Program-made: the position numbers and the translations under genes
Part shown: positions 33,271 through 40,449 of the stretch, one piece after another
Layout of the letters: every line of letters starts with the position of its first letter
Numbering within the stretch: the stretch's first letter is position 1
Notes under the pieces: model-generated
What the model saw: only the letters and a program-made list of their open reading frames with translations
Databases searched by the model: none
What the model was told of the DNA's origin: nothing
NCBI GenBank assembly: GCA_044233745.1
Contig: JBIIJN010000012.1
Coordinates: forward strand, 1-48,514
From: UBA6165 sp044233745
GTDB taxonomy: Bacteria; Bacteroidota; Bacteroidia; Flavobacteriales_D; Crocinitomicaceae
Reading direction: 5' to 3'
DNA: 48,514 nt

Positions 33271-33840
33271 TTAGAAAAACACAAAACTTGTCTCTGCTAA
33301 AAGTGCACGCAATTCGGGATCGCTAGGCGTTAAAAATTGATCGCGAAAATTATCGAATTCCTGTTTGGTTTCTGGAGAAAGTTTTTCTTGCAAGGGCTCC
33401 ATAATACTTAGGTCGATAATCATAGGTGGCATGCCGAACATCGTTCTGCCATTCACCATTTGGGCTACAATATTGTATTCTTGAATTTCAGACTTCGCCT
33501 TTCCGGAGAGCATACACCGCGTTTTCCATGCGTCTGGCTCATCAGAGCTGGGCATATTTCGGCGCAATTCCATTAAGCCTATTTCCTCAAAAAAGTCCTC
33601 CATGACTTTTCTGGAATGTGCAGAAACGCGTTTGTTCATTTGCTCGGCACAAGGCATACATACAGCCATTTCGTAAAGCGTAACCTCATCGCCGCTTTCG
33701 AGCACCTTTTTGGCTTTTTCCACGCTGTATGGAACACCTGAATGCAGCAGGTCTTCGTTGCAAATTAGACAATGTTGAAAAGGCTCGTTGGTTTCGTCAG
33801 AATTCAACTCAGGCGGTGTATTGAAGAAAAAATCCATCAT
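33271..33840 (-). CDS. Hypothetical protein with paired CxxC motifs
   Basis: A 189-residue cytoplasmic protein I do not recognise. CLIC (24-27) and CMPC (about 61-64) look like a treble-clef or zinc-ribbon-like metal site; there is a single further Cys at RCMLSG. The rest is helical (MNKRVSAHSRKVMEDFFEEIGLMELRR) with an acidic C-terminus. No enzymatic motif. The start overlaps the manC stop by one base (33840), so translation is coupled, and the synthase gene follows after 3 bp. Its operon position links it to manC and the SprT-like protein, but the function is unknown. Confidence 0.75.
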   Translation of the reverse strand: MMDFFFNTPPELNSDETNEPFQHCLICNEDLLHSGVPYSVEKAKKVLESGDEVTLYEMAVCMPCAEQMNKRVSAHSRKVMEDFFEEIGLMELRRNMPSSDEPDAWKTRCMLSGKAKSEIQEYNIVAQMVNGRTMFGMPPMIIDLSIMEPLQEKLSPETKQEFDNFRDQFLTPSDPELRALLAETSFVFF

Positions 33841-34895
33841 TATTGTTTTGAAAGTTCAGCTACCCATTCCTTTATTTTTTGCTCTTCTTTTAAGGGTGCG
33901 ATGAGCAATTTATCATTGGCCTCTATAACCACATAATCGTTTAGTCCAACTACAATGGCTTGTTTTTCAGGAGAAATACGCAGCATGCAATTGGCGCTGT
34001 TTTCTGTAAAAATGGAACCTATCTTACCATTTTGATTGCTGTCTTTTTCGACGTGGGTATAAACAGAACCCCAAGTACCCAAGTCCGACCAATCAAACGT
34101 AGCCAAAACCACCTTTACATTTTTTGAAGGTTCCAAGATGGCATAATCAATAGAAATCGATTCGCACTGTTCGAAACAACGATTGATATATTGCTGCTCA
34201 GTAGCCGAGCCATATTGGTTCAATTGTTCGGCAAAAACATCGTAAAGTTCTGGCTTGTAGCGTTTAAAAGCCTGAATTAATACCGCAGTGCTCCAAACAA
34301 AAATGCCCGCGTTCCAAACAAAATTGCCACTCGCCAAAAATTCTTCAGCCAGCGCCAAGTTGGGTTTTTCACGAAATTGAATCACCGATTTCACCTGAGC
34401 TTGGTTTTCATTTTTATCAAATTGAATGTAGCCATAGCCTGTATCTGGACGTGAGGGTTGAATGCCAATGGTGACCAAAACATCTTGCTCGGCTTCTTCC
34501 AAAGCCGTTTCAACCGTCTGGATAAACAAATCTTGCTGCAAAATCAACTGGTCAGACGGTACGACCACCAATTTGGCTTGAGGATCAATTTCATGGATTT
34601 TCAAAGCCGCATACAACACACATGGCGCTGTATTTTTCATCATAGGTTCGAGCAAAATTTGATTCATTTCAAGCTCAGGCAATTCCTCTTGCACCAAGTC
34701 GGCATAATTGGCATTGGTCAAAACAAATATCCTGTCGTGTGCCACATGCGAAGAAAAACGTTCAAAAGTTGTGCGAATCAAAGACTTACCTAGACCTAGG
34801 ATATCTAAAAATTGTTTCGGCTTCTGCGCGGTGCTGTAAGGCCAAAATCGGCTTCCAACCCCACCTGCCATAATTACGACATACGTATTTTCCAT
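33840..34895 (-). CDS. manC: Mannose-1-phosphate guanylyltransferase
   Basis: A 351-residue nucleotidyltransferase making GDP-mannose from mannose-1-phosphate and GTP for glycans, including fucose and O-antigen precursors. It carries the signature IMAGGVGSRFWPYSTAQKPKQFL (about 8-30), VVVPSDQLIL, VTIGIQPSRPDTGYGYIQF, QFREKPNLALAEEFLASG with FVWNAGIFVWS, and YAILEPSKNVKVVLATFDWSDLGTW. The length fits the single-domain form lacking the C-terminal phosphomannose-isomerase domain. It follows the SprT-like gene by 2 bp and overlaps the next gene by 1 bp. The SprT-manC pairing recurs in Bacteroidota as far as I know. Confidence 0.94.
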   Translation of the reverse strand: MENTYVVIMAGGVGSRFWPYSTAQKPKQFLDILGLGKSLIRTTFERFSSHVAHDRIFVLTNANYADLVQEELPELEMNQILLEPMMKNTAPCVLYAALKIHEIDPQAKLVVVPSDQLILQQDLFIQTVETALEEAEQDVLVTIGIQPSRPDTGYGYIQFDKNENQAQVKSVIQFREKPNLALAEEFLASGNFVWNAGIFVWSTAVLIQAFKRYKPELYDVFAEQLNQYGSATEQQYINRCFEQCESISIDYAILEPSKNVKVVLATFDWSDLGTWGSVYTHVEKDSNQNGKIGSIFTENSANCMLRISPEKQAIVVGLNDYVVIEANDKLLIAPLKEEQKIKEWVAELSKQ

Positions 34896-34897
34896 AG

Positions 34898-35524
34898 TTA
34901 TTCTGTTATTGCAACTTCTGCCAAACCAGAGACCAAAAATTCTCTACCCGAATGGTACTCTTTGCAGAGGTACCGCGTTCTGCGTTTTTCTCCCAAAACA
35001 AATTTCCGTTGATTTAGCACAAAAATTTGCCCCCGATTTAGCTCGTGCAAATATAAGGGCTTATTGATTGAACTGTGATTTTGATCATACTTTCTAAGCG
35101 CAATAAATAAATCATGGTCGGAAGCGGTGGAAGCCTTGGGATTATTCATATAAGCCTTAATTCTTGGGCGAATATCAATAGGGAACCAATGCAGCACTTC
35201 ACCTTTCATCAACAACAACGCAAAAGTATGTTTCCATTCCTCGCCATGCGGTGCAATTCGGCGACCGTATGTTTTAAAAGCAATCAGGTGCGCAAACTCG
35301 TGAATCGTTGTAAAATAAAAACTGTAGGGATTCAAATTGCCATTTACACTGATTTGCTCCGAATCATCCTGCGGATTGTAGCGGTAATCACCGAATTTTG
35401 TCTTGCGCGCTTGGCTAATTTTAAAACGAACCTTGTGTTCAAAAATTAAATCCACAACATGATTCAAGCCTTGTTCGGGCAGGTATTTCGTCAATTGTTG
35501 TGTGAAAATCTCGCGTTTGTTCAT
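34898..35524 (-). CDS. SprT-like domain metalloprotein
   Basis: A 208-residue cytoplasmic zinc protein of the SprT-like family (related to Spartan). The metal site is TTIHEFAHLIAFKTYGRRIAPHGEEW: HEFAH (75-79) with the third ligand His93 in APHGEEW. The C-terminus (RGQIFVLNQRKFVLGEKRRTRYLCKEY) resembles the strand-rich tail of SprT but lacks four cysteines for a zinc ribbon, having one (Cys) only. In eukaryotes Spartan proteases degrade DNA-protein crosslinks; the bacterial role is unknown. It is the first gene of the operon with manC; a -7 element lies at 35541-35548. Confidence 0.88.
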   Translation of the reverse strand: MNKREIFTQQLTKYLPEQGLNHVVDLIFEHKVRFKISQARKTKFGDYRYNPQDDSEQISVNGNLNPYSFYFTTIHEFAHLIAFKTYGRRIAPHGEEWKHTFALLLMKGEVLHWFPIDIRPRIKAYMNNPKASTASDHDLFIALRKYDQNHSSINKPLYLHELNRGQIFVLNQRKFVLGEKRRTRYLCKEYHSGREFLVSGLAEVAITE

Positions 35525-35540
35525 TTTTATCTTTCCGTGG

Positions 35541-35548
35541 CAAATTTA
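35541..35548 (-). promoter_or_regulatory. -7 promoter element of the SprT-manC operon
   Basis: The minus strand reads TAAATTTG, an exact TAnnTTTG match, 16 bp before the start codon at 35524, giving a leader of roughly 10 nt. Confidence 0.6.
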
Positions 35549-35662
35549 ATTCAATAAAAAGTTGAATAAATGACCTTGTTTTTTTTTACCAACACAAAAA
35601 TGTGAAGCATTTTTTTAACTGACAACGCCAAATCAAAACCAAAGCATTAATTTAGCGCTCCA

Positions 35663-36403
35663 ATGAAAGTAATTACCAATATAGGCAAATATTTTATCAT
35701 GTTGCGCTACGTGTTTTCTCGACCCGAGCGTTTCAAGATTTATAAGAATCGTGTATTCAATGAAATTGAAATCATCGGTTTGAGTTCAATTCCTTTAGTG
35801 GCACTGCTATCGGGATTCATGGGAGCAGTAATGACCTTGCAGACAGCAGCCAATATGTCGAGCCCCTTATTGCCGATAGAAACAATAGGCTACATTACGC
35901 GACAAACAACCATTTTGGAATTTTCGCCTACGGTAATTTCACTCATTCTTGCAGGAAAAATCGGCTCTAATATTGCTTCTGAAGTAGGCACCATGCGCGT
36001 AACTGAGCAAATTGATGCGCTAGAGATTATGGGTGTCAACTCATTGGGATACTTGGTTTTACCAAAGATTTTGGCTGGTGTGCTTACCTTTCCTTTTGTC
36101 ATAATCATTTCAATGGCAACCAGTTTGATTGGTGGACTTTTGGCGGGTGTACAATCAGGCTTGGTTACACAAGAGGATTATATCAAAGGATTGCGTTATT
36201 GGTTTATGCCGGGCGATATCAATTACGCGCTTATCAAAGCTGTGGTTTTTGCCTTTCTAATTACGTCGATTGCATCATTTTACGGTTATTACACCAAAGG
36301 AGGCGCATTGGATGTTGGAAAATCAAGTACACAAGCAGTAGTTTTCAGTAGTATTGCCATTCTCGTTGCCAATTTCATATTAACCAACCTCATTCTTTTG
36401 TAG
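35663..36403 (+). CDS. MlaE-family ABC transporter permease
   Basis: A 246-residue inner-membrane permease of the MlaE/YrbE (lipid asymmetry) family. It has about five hydrophobic spans; family motifs include FMGAVMTLQTAANM, EFSPTVISLILAGKIGSNIASEVGTMRVTEQIDALEIMGVNSLGYLVLPKILAG and a C-terminal FYGYYTKGGALDVGKSSTQAVV. In E. coli, MlaE moves phospholipids between membranes with MlaF, MlaD and MlaB. The stop is 3 bp before the start of the ATPase gene at 36407, so they form one operon. No MCE-domain (MlaD) gene is adjacent. The promoter is unclear; TAATTTAG just upstream (35648-35655) is one mismatch from the -7 consensus. Confidence 0.93.
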   Translation: MKVITNIGKYFIMLRYVFSRPERFKIYKNRVFNEIEIIGLSSIPLVALLSGFMGAVMTLQTAANMSSPLLPIETIGYITRQTTILEFSPTVISLILAGKIGSNIASEVGTMRVTEQIDALEIMGVNSLGYLVLPKILAGVLTFPFVIIISMATSLIGGLLAGVQSGLVTQEDYIKGLRYWFMPGDINYALIKAVVFAFLITSIASFYGYYTKGGALDVGKSSTQAVVFSSIAILVANFILTNLILL

Positions 36404-36406
36404 ATT

Positions 36407-37168
36407 ATGATTGAAGTAGTTGGTGTAAATAAGCATTTTGGTGATGCGCATGTTTTGAAAGACATCAATGCCAAATTTTCTGCTGGCAAGGTAAACTTAA
36501 TAATTGGGGCTAGTGGTTCTGGGAAATCTGTTACCGCGAAGTGCATTGTAGGGCTGCATGAAGTTGATTCGGGTCAAATTTTATACGACGGGCGCAATTT
36601 CACCGAAATGGATCGCAACCATAGAAAAGATATACGGAAAGAAATTGGCATGCTTTTTCAAGGTTCGGCGCTTTTTGATTCTTTGACCGTTGAACAAAAC
36701 GTAATGTTTCCCCTTTCGATGTTTACCGAAATGAGCAAAGATGAAATGCGGGAACGCGCCAATTTCTGTCTAGAACGGGTCAATTTAACGAATAAAAATA
36801 ATCTTTTGCCCGCTGAATGCAGTGGTGGTATGCAAAAAAGAATTGGTATTGCGAGGGCCATTGCCATGAATCCTAAATACCTGTTCTGCGATGAACCCAA
36901 CTCTGGCTTAGACCCAAAAACAGCCATTGTAATTGATAACTTGATCAAAGAAATCACTTACGAATATCAGATGACAACTATTGTGATTACGCACGATATG
37001 AACAGTGTAATTGAAATTGGAGACCATATTGTTTTTATTCATAAAGGACAAAAATGGTGGGAAGGCACAAAAGAGGAAATACTGAAAACTGAAAATCAAG
37101 AAATCAATGATTTTGTTTATGCCGCGGATTTCATGAGAGAAATTAAAGGTATGCTCGGCAAGCATTAA
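36407..37168 (+). CDS. MlaF-family ABC transporter ATP-binding protein
   Basis: A 253-residue ATPase partner of the MlaE-type permease encoded 3 bp upstream. Walker A GASGSGKSVTAKC, Q-loop in IGMLFQGSALFDSLTVEQNVMFPL, the signature CSGGMQKRIGIARAIA, Walker B YLFCDEPNSGLDP and the switch His in VITHDMNSV are complete, so hydrolysis should be active. Bacteroidota Mla ATPases share the CDEPNSGLDP form. Probable function: ATP-driven lipid transport between membranes, with an MCE protein encoded elsewhere. The coding end is followed after about 107 bp by a separately promoted gene. Confidence 0.94.
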   Translation: MIEVVGVNKHFGDAHVLKDINAKFSAGKVNLIIGASGSGKSVTAKCIVGLHEVDSGQILYDGRNFTEMDRNHRKDIRKEIGMLFQGSALFDSLTVEQNVMFPLSMFTEMSKDEMRERANFCLERVNLTNKNNLLPAECSGGMQKRIGIARAIAMNPKYLFCDEPNSGLDPKTAIVIDNLIKEITYEYQMTTIVITHDMNSVIEIGDHIVFIHKGQKWWEGTKEEILKTENQEINDFVYAADFMREIKGMLGKH

Positions 37169-37224
37169 GCCCACTCTTTATTTATCAACACCACGATTTT
37201 CGAAAAATAATTTTAGGATCGTTC

Positions 37225-37252
37225 TTTGCTGCGTTTAAAAGAAATACCTTTG
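37225..37252 (+). promoter_or_regulatory. Bacteroidota promoter of the coiled-coil membrane protein gene
   Basis: TTTG at 37225-37228 and TACCTTTG at 37245-37252 are separated by 16 bp, the same spacing as at 21115-21142. The ATG at 37276 follows after 23 bp. Confidence 0.7.
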
Positions 37253-37275
37253 AATCACAAATAAAAACTGTTACC

Positions 37276-38235
37276 ATGGAAAAAACTGAACAACCGAAAA
37301 AAAGAGATGGTCTGTATATTATTATCATCTTATTGTTACTGGTTCTGAGTGCTGTATTAGGCTTTTTGATTGTAAATAAGAACAAAAAAATTGCAGCTTG
37401 TCAGAGTGATTATCAGTTGGCACTAGACGACATAGAGGGCATGGAGCAAATGTTGGTTGGTTATATAGACATTGAAAAAGGCGATATGCGCCAAGAACTA
37501 CGTCAGATGTTGCGCATGTATGATGAGGCGCTGCTGAAAAACGACAGCAACCGCGATTCAATAGAAATGCAAAAAGCAAAAATCAATGAACTCATCGCTG
37601 ATCTCGACTCACAAAAAAAACGCAGTGCCAGAGAAATTTATACATTGCGTAAGGAGACAGAAACTTTACGTGGCATTATGAAAGATTATGTGCGGCAGAT
37701 TGATTCACTTTTCACTGTGAATACTGGACTAAGAAATGATCTTTCAACGACATCAAATCGTTTAGACAACGTGACTTCTGAAAGAAATGAGCTCGCGGAA
37801 CGTGCCAACAACTTAGAAAACCAAGTGCAAACAGGATCTAAGTTAAGTGCATATGCTGTTACTACTGTAACCTTAGCTTATAAATCCATTGGAGGTGGTT
37901 TGAAAGAGAATAACCGAGCGGGTAAGGTGGATAAAATTCGTTCATGCTTCACATTATCTGAAAACACATTGGCCAAAGCCGGAAAGAAATACATCTATCT
38001 TCAGGTGATTGGTCCCGATGGCAAGGTTATTTCGTCGTCGTCTGGTAATGTAGTATCTATCAATGGCGTTAATACCATTTTTACAGAGCGCAAAGAAATT
38101 GATTATGCCAATCAAAGTATAGACGTATGTATTTATTATGACGTTACCCAAGATGCATTGAGCAAAGGATCCTATGTTGTTAAACTGTTCTGTGATGGTA
38201 GTCAAATTGGCTCAGACAGCTTTACATTGAAATAA
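37276..38235 (+). CDS. Hypothetical single-span coiled-coil membrane protein
   Basis: A 319-residue protein with one N-terminal transmembrane helix (about 16-36, YIIIILLLLVLSAVLGFLIV), a short charged N-terminus, a long coiled coil (about 45-195, e.g. MQKAKINELIADLDSQKKRSA and LENQVQTGSKLS) and a beta-rich C-terminal domain (about 200-319) starting at SAYAVTTVTLAYKSIGGGLKENN. The C-terminal part reads like a small globular domain seen in other Bacteroidota hypothetical proteins, but I cannot name it. It lies just after the Mla-type pair but has its own promoter and terminator. Roles in envelope tethering or in lipid transport are guesses only. Confidence 0.8.
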   Translation: MEKTEQPKKRDGLYIIIILLLLVLSAVLGFLIVNKNKKIAACQSDYQLALDDIEGMEQMLVGYIDIEKGDMRQELRQMLRMYDEALLKNDSNRDSIEMQKAKINELIADLDSQKKRSAREIYTLRKETETLRGIMKDYVRQIDSLFTVNTGLRNDLSTTSNRLDNVTSERNELAERANNLENQVQTGSKLSAYAVTTVTLAYKSIGGGLKENNRAGKVDKIRSCFTLSENTLAKAGKKYIYLQVIGPDGKVISSSSGNVVSINGVNTIFTERKEIDYANQSIDVCIYYDVTQDALSKGSYVVKLFCDGSQIGSDSFTLK

Positions 38236-38256
38236 GTTTATTCCGTTTTTATAGAG

Positions 38257-38288
38257 AGCCCTTTGATGCAACATCGAGGGCTTTTTTA
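38257..38288 (+). terminator. Rho-independent terminator of the coiled-coil protein gene
   Basis: Stem AGCCCT with AGGGCT plus an inner GATG-CATC stem, CAA loop, and a T-run, 22 bp after the stop codon. Confidence 0.85.
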
Positions 38289-38351
38289 TTTGTGTGAATT
38301 TGGACATAATGACATTTTTTACTAATTTCGGCACGCTAAAACAAACTCAAA

Positions 38352-40145
38352 ATGAAAAAAATCTATTTATTATCCTTTGCCCTATTCAGTTTGGTGATGA
38401 CCAATTTGTGGGCACAAGAAGAAACAGGTTTGCCCATTTGGTCAACCCCTGAAGAGCTTCAAGCCATACAGAATGGCAATATTGAACCCAGTGCAAATGG
38501 AGAACGAGCTTTCACAACAAATGCTCCAGCCGGAACAGAAGTGCGCACGCCTGGTCAATGGGAAGAATTGCAAGCAGTTATAATCACCTGGACTTCTTTC
38601 CCTTCGATTCACAGACAATTGGTGAGCGCCATTCAGCAAGAATGTGAAGTATGGATTGTTACACAAGACTCTACTGGAGTTAAAAACAACATCCTTAGCA
38701 ATGGCGGCAATTTAACAAACGTGAAGTTTGTTCATGCTCCATTTAACTCTATTTGGGTGCGCGATTATGGTCCAAACTCAGTTTACTTGGCAGGAGTAGA
38801 TTCATTGGCTTTTATAGATTGGCGCTATAACAGAAATAGACCAAATGATAACAATGTGCCAGCTGCAGCTGGGAGCCAAATGAATATTGATGTTTATTCT
38901 ATGACTGCTTTGCCTTATGACTTGGTGAACACGGGTGGCAATTTTATGGCAGATGGCTTTGGGACTGCATTCGCATCAAATTTAGTGCTTGATGAAAATG
39001 ACGGTACAGGCTTTAGTTTATCTCCAAAAACGGAGGCACAGGTTGATGAAATGATGATGATGTATATGGGATTAAACCGTTACATCAAAATGACAAATTT
39101 ACCCTATGATGACATCCATCACATCGACATGCATATGAAGTTGCTCAACGAAGAAACGCTTTTGGTGGGTGAATTTCCTGACGGGGTTTCAGATGGCCCT
39201 CAAATTGAATTGAACTTACAGTATGTATTGGATAATTTCATGACTCCATTTGGCACACCTTATAAAGTCGTTCGTATTCCGATGATACCAAGTACTAGCG
39301 GTGCATATCCTGGAGGTCCATTTGGCAATGGTTCATACCGAACGTTTGCCAACGGTATTTTTGTAAACAAAACCTTCATCGTTCCCATTTACAGAGAACA
39401 ATATGATACAACAGGTATCCGAATATTAGAAGAAGCTATGCCCGGTTATAACGTTGTGGGAATTGATGTTGATAATTCTGGAAACAATTTGATTGGTCAA
39501 GGAGGCGCCTTGCACTGCATCACCAAAGATGTAGCAACTGCAGACCCACTTTGGATTGCGCATCAAAATCATCCAGATACTGAGGAGGTTTTTAATCCAT
39601 ACCAAATCAATGCGACTATTCGTCATAAAAGCGGAATTGAAAATGCAACCTTATACTACAAAACCTCATTGGCAGGCGCATACACTTCTGTTACAATGGC
39701 TTACAACAGTTCCTTAGGTATTTACAATTGGTCGGCCCAAATTCCAGCTCAACCAACTGGAACTACAGTTTACTACTACATTCATGCAGAGGCCAACAGT
39801 GGTAAAACACAAGTAAGACCGATGCCAGCTCCAGAAGGATACTTCCACTTCAAAGTTTTTGGTAGCGCAAGCATTGAATCTATGGAGCAGCTTGAATTCA
39901 CTAAGATTTTCCCAAATCCATCAGCAGGATTGACTTGTATTTCTACCAATTTTGAACGTCCTTTTCAGGGTAGAATGTACTTGGTGAACGCGATGGGTCA
40001 AGAAATCGCTACTATTTTTGAAGGTGAATTTGTTGGCGGAGATAGAAAATACTTCATTGATGTAGAAAACTACCCCGCAGGCATGTACATGATTGTGCTT
40101 GAGACGTCAGTAGGTGTTGTGAGCAAAAAGCTTGCTGTGAAATAG
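38352..40145 (+). CDS. Secreted agmatine/peptidyl-arginine deiminase-like protein with T9SS sorting domain
   Basis: A 597-residue exported enzyme of the guanidine-modifying fold. Signal peptide: MKKIYLLSFALFSLVMTNLWAQ. Candidate active-site residues match the order and spacing of P. gingivalis peptidylarginine deiminase (PPAD): Asp138 (WVRDYGP), His257 and Asp259 (HHIDMHMK), Asn334 (YRTFANGIF) and the nucleophile Cys389 (GGALHCITK). After the catalytic domain (about 60-400) comes a beta domain (about 410-500), then a type A T9SS sorting domain (about 520-597; KIFPNPSAGLTC, then YPAGMYMIVLET, ending KKLAVK). Most bacterial agmatine deiminases are cytoplasmic; this one is built for secretion, so peptide or free arginine substrates are likelier than agmatine. 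An intrinsic terminator follows at 40168-40199. Confidence 0.9.
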   Translation: MKKIYLLSFALFSLVMTNLWAQEETGLPIWSTPEELQAIQNGNIEPSANGERAFTTNAPAGTEVRTPGQWEELQAVIITWTSFPSIHRQLVSAIQQECEVWIVTQDSTGVKNNILSNGGNLTNVKFVHAPFNSIWVRDYGPNSVYLAGVDSLAFIDWRYNRNRPNDNNVPAAAGSQMNIDVYSMTALPYDLVNTGGNFMADGFGTAFASNLVLDENDGTGFSLSPKTEAQVDEMMMMYMGLNRYIKMTNLPYDDIHHIDMHMKLLNEETLLVGEFPDGVSDGPQIELNLQYVLDNFMTPFGTPYKVVRIPMIPSTSGAYPGGPFGNGSYRTFANGIFVNKTFIVPIYREQYDTTGIRILEEAMPGYNVVGIDVDNSGNNLIGQGGALHCITKDVATADPLWIAHQNHPDTEEVFNPYQINATIRHKSGIENATLYYKTSLAGAYTSVTMAYNSSLGIYNWSAQIPAQPTGTTVYYYIHAEANSGKTQVRPMPAPEGYFHFKVFGSASIESMEQLEFTKIFPNPSAGLTCISTNFERPFQGRMYLVNAMGQEIATIFEGEFVGGDRKYFIDVENYPAGMYMIVLETSVGVVSKKLAVK

Positions 40146-40167
40146 ACTATACAGTTGAAAAATTGAA

Positions 40168-40199
40168 AAACCATCTTCGCAAGGAGGTGGTTTTTTTTT
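40168..40199 (+). terminator. Rho-independent terminator of the secreted deiminase gene
   Basis: An 11-bp stem (AAACCATCTTC with GGAGGTGGTTT, two wobble pairs), a GCAA tetraloop and a long T-run, 22 bp after the stop codon at 40145. Confidence 0.9.
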
Positions 40200-40255
40200 G
40201 GGGAAGTTTTTGGACGTTAATAAATTAATCTGTTGGTTATTCTTGATTTCTGTAG

Positions 40256-40426
40256 GGGTGTAAAGATAATTACTAAGTTCAAAACCCTTGGATATTAAGC
40301 ATCTTGTATCAAACACACCACTTGCATGGTAAGCAAATTTATATACTCGCATTTGATTTCCTAGACTTCTTTCGACACACCTAGAATCCACTGTGATGAA
40401 GGAATAAGAACTTAACTTTACATCCC
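40256..40426. mobile_element. MITE-like element B, degenerate relative of element A
   Basis: The left end is identical to element A (22009-22213) over GGGTGTAAAGATAATTACT, and the right end ATAAGAACTTAACTTTACA differs from A by a single base (A has CTTATC). The sub-terminal palindrome TAAGAACTTA is conserved in both. The 171-bp element is 34 bp shorter than A and its interior aligns only in short blocks, including AAAACCCT and TATCAAAC. It lies in the convergent gap between the deiminase terminator and the NhaC stop. There is no ORF and no visible target duplication. Together with the terminator it accounts for the 40146-40449 gap. Confidence 0.6.
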
Positions 40427-40449
40427 TAAGGCTTTGTCGAAATTGGGGC

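Noticed and set aside
35648..35655. TAATTTAG as the -7 promoter element of the MlaE-type permease gene
   Set aside because: It has a mismatch in the important TTTG part and no -33 partner; I left it out as a promoter call.
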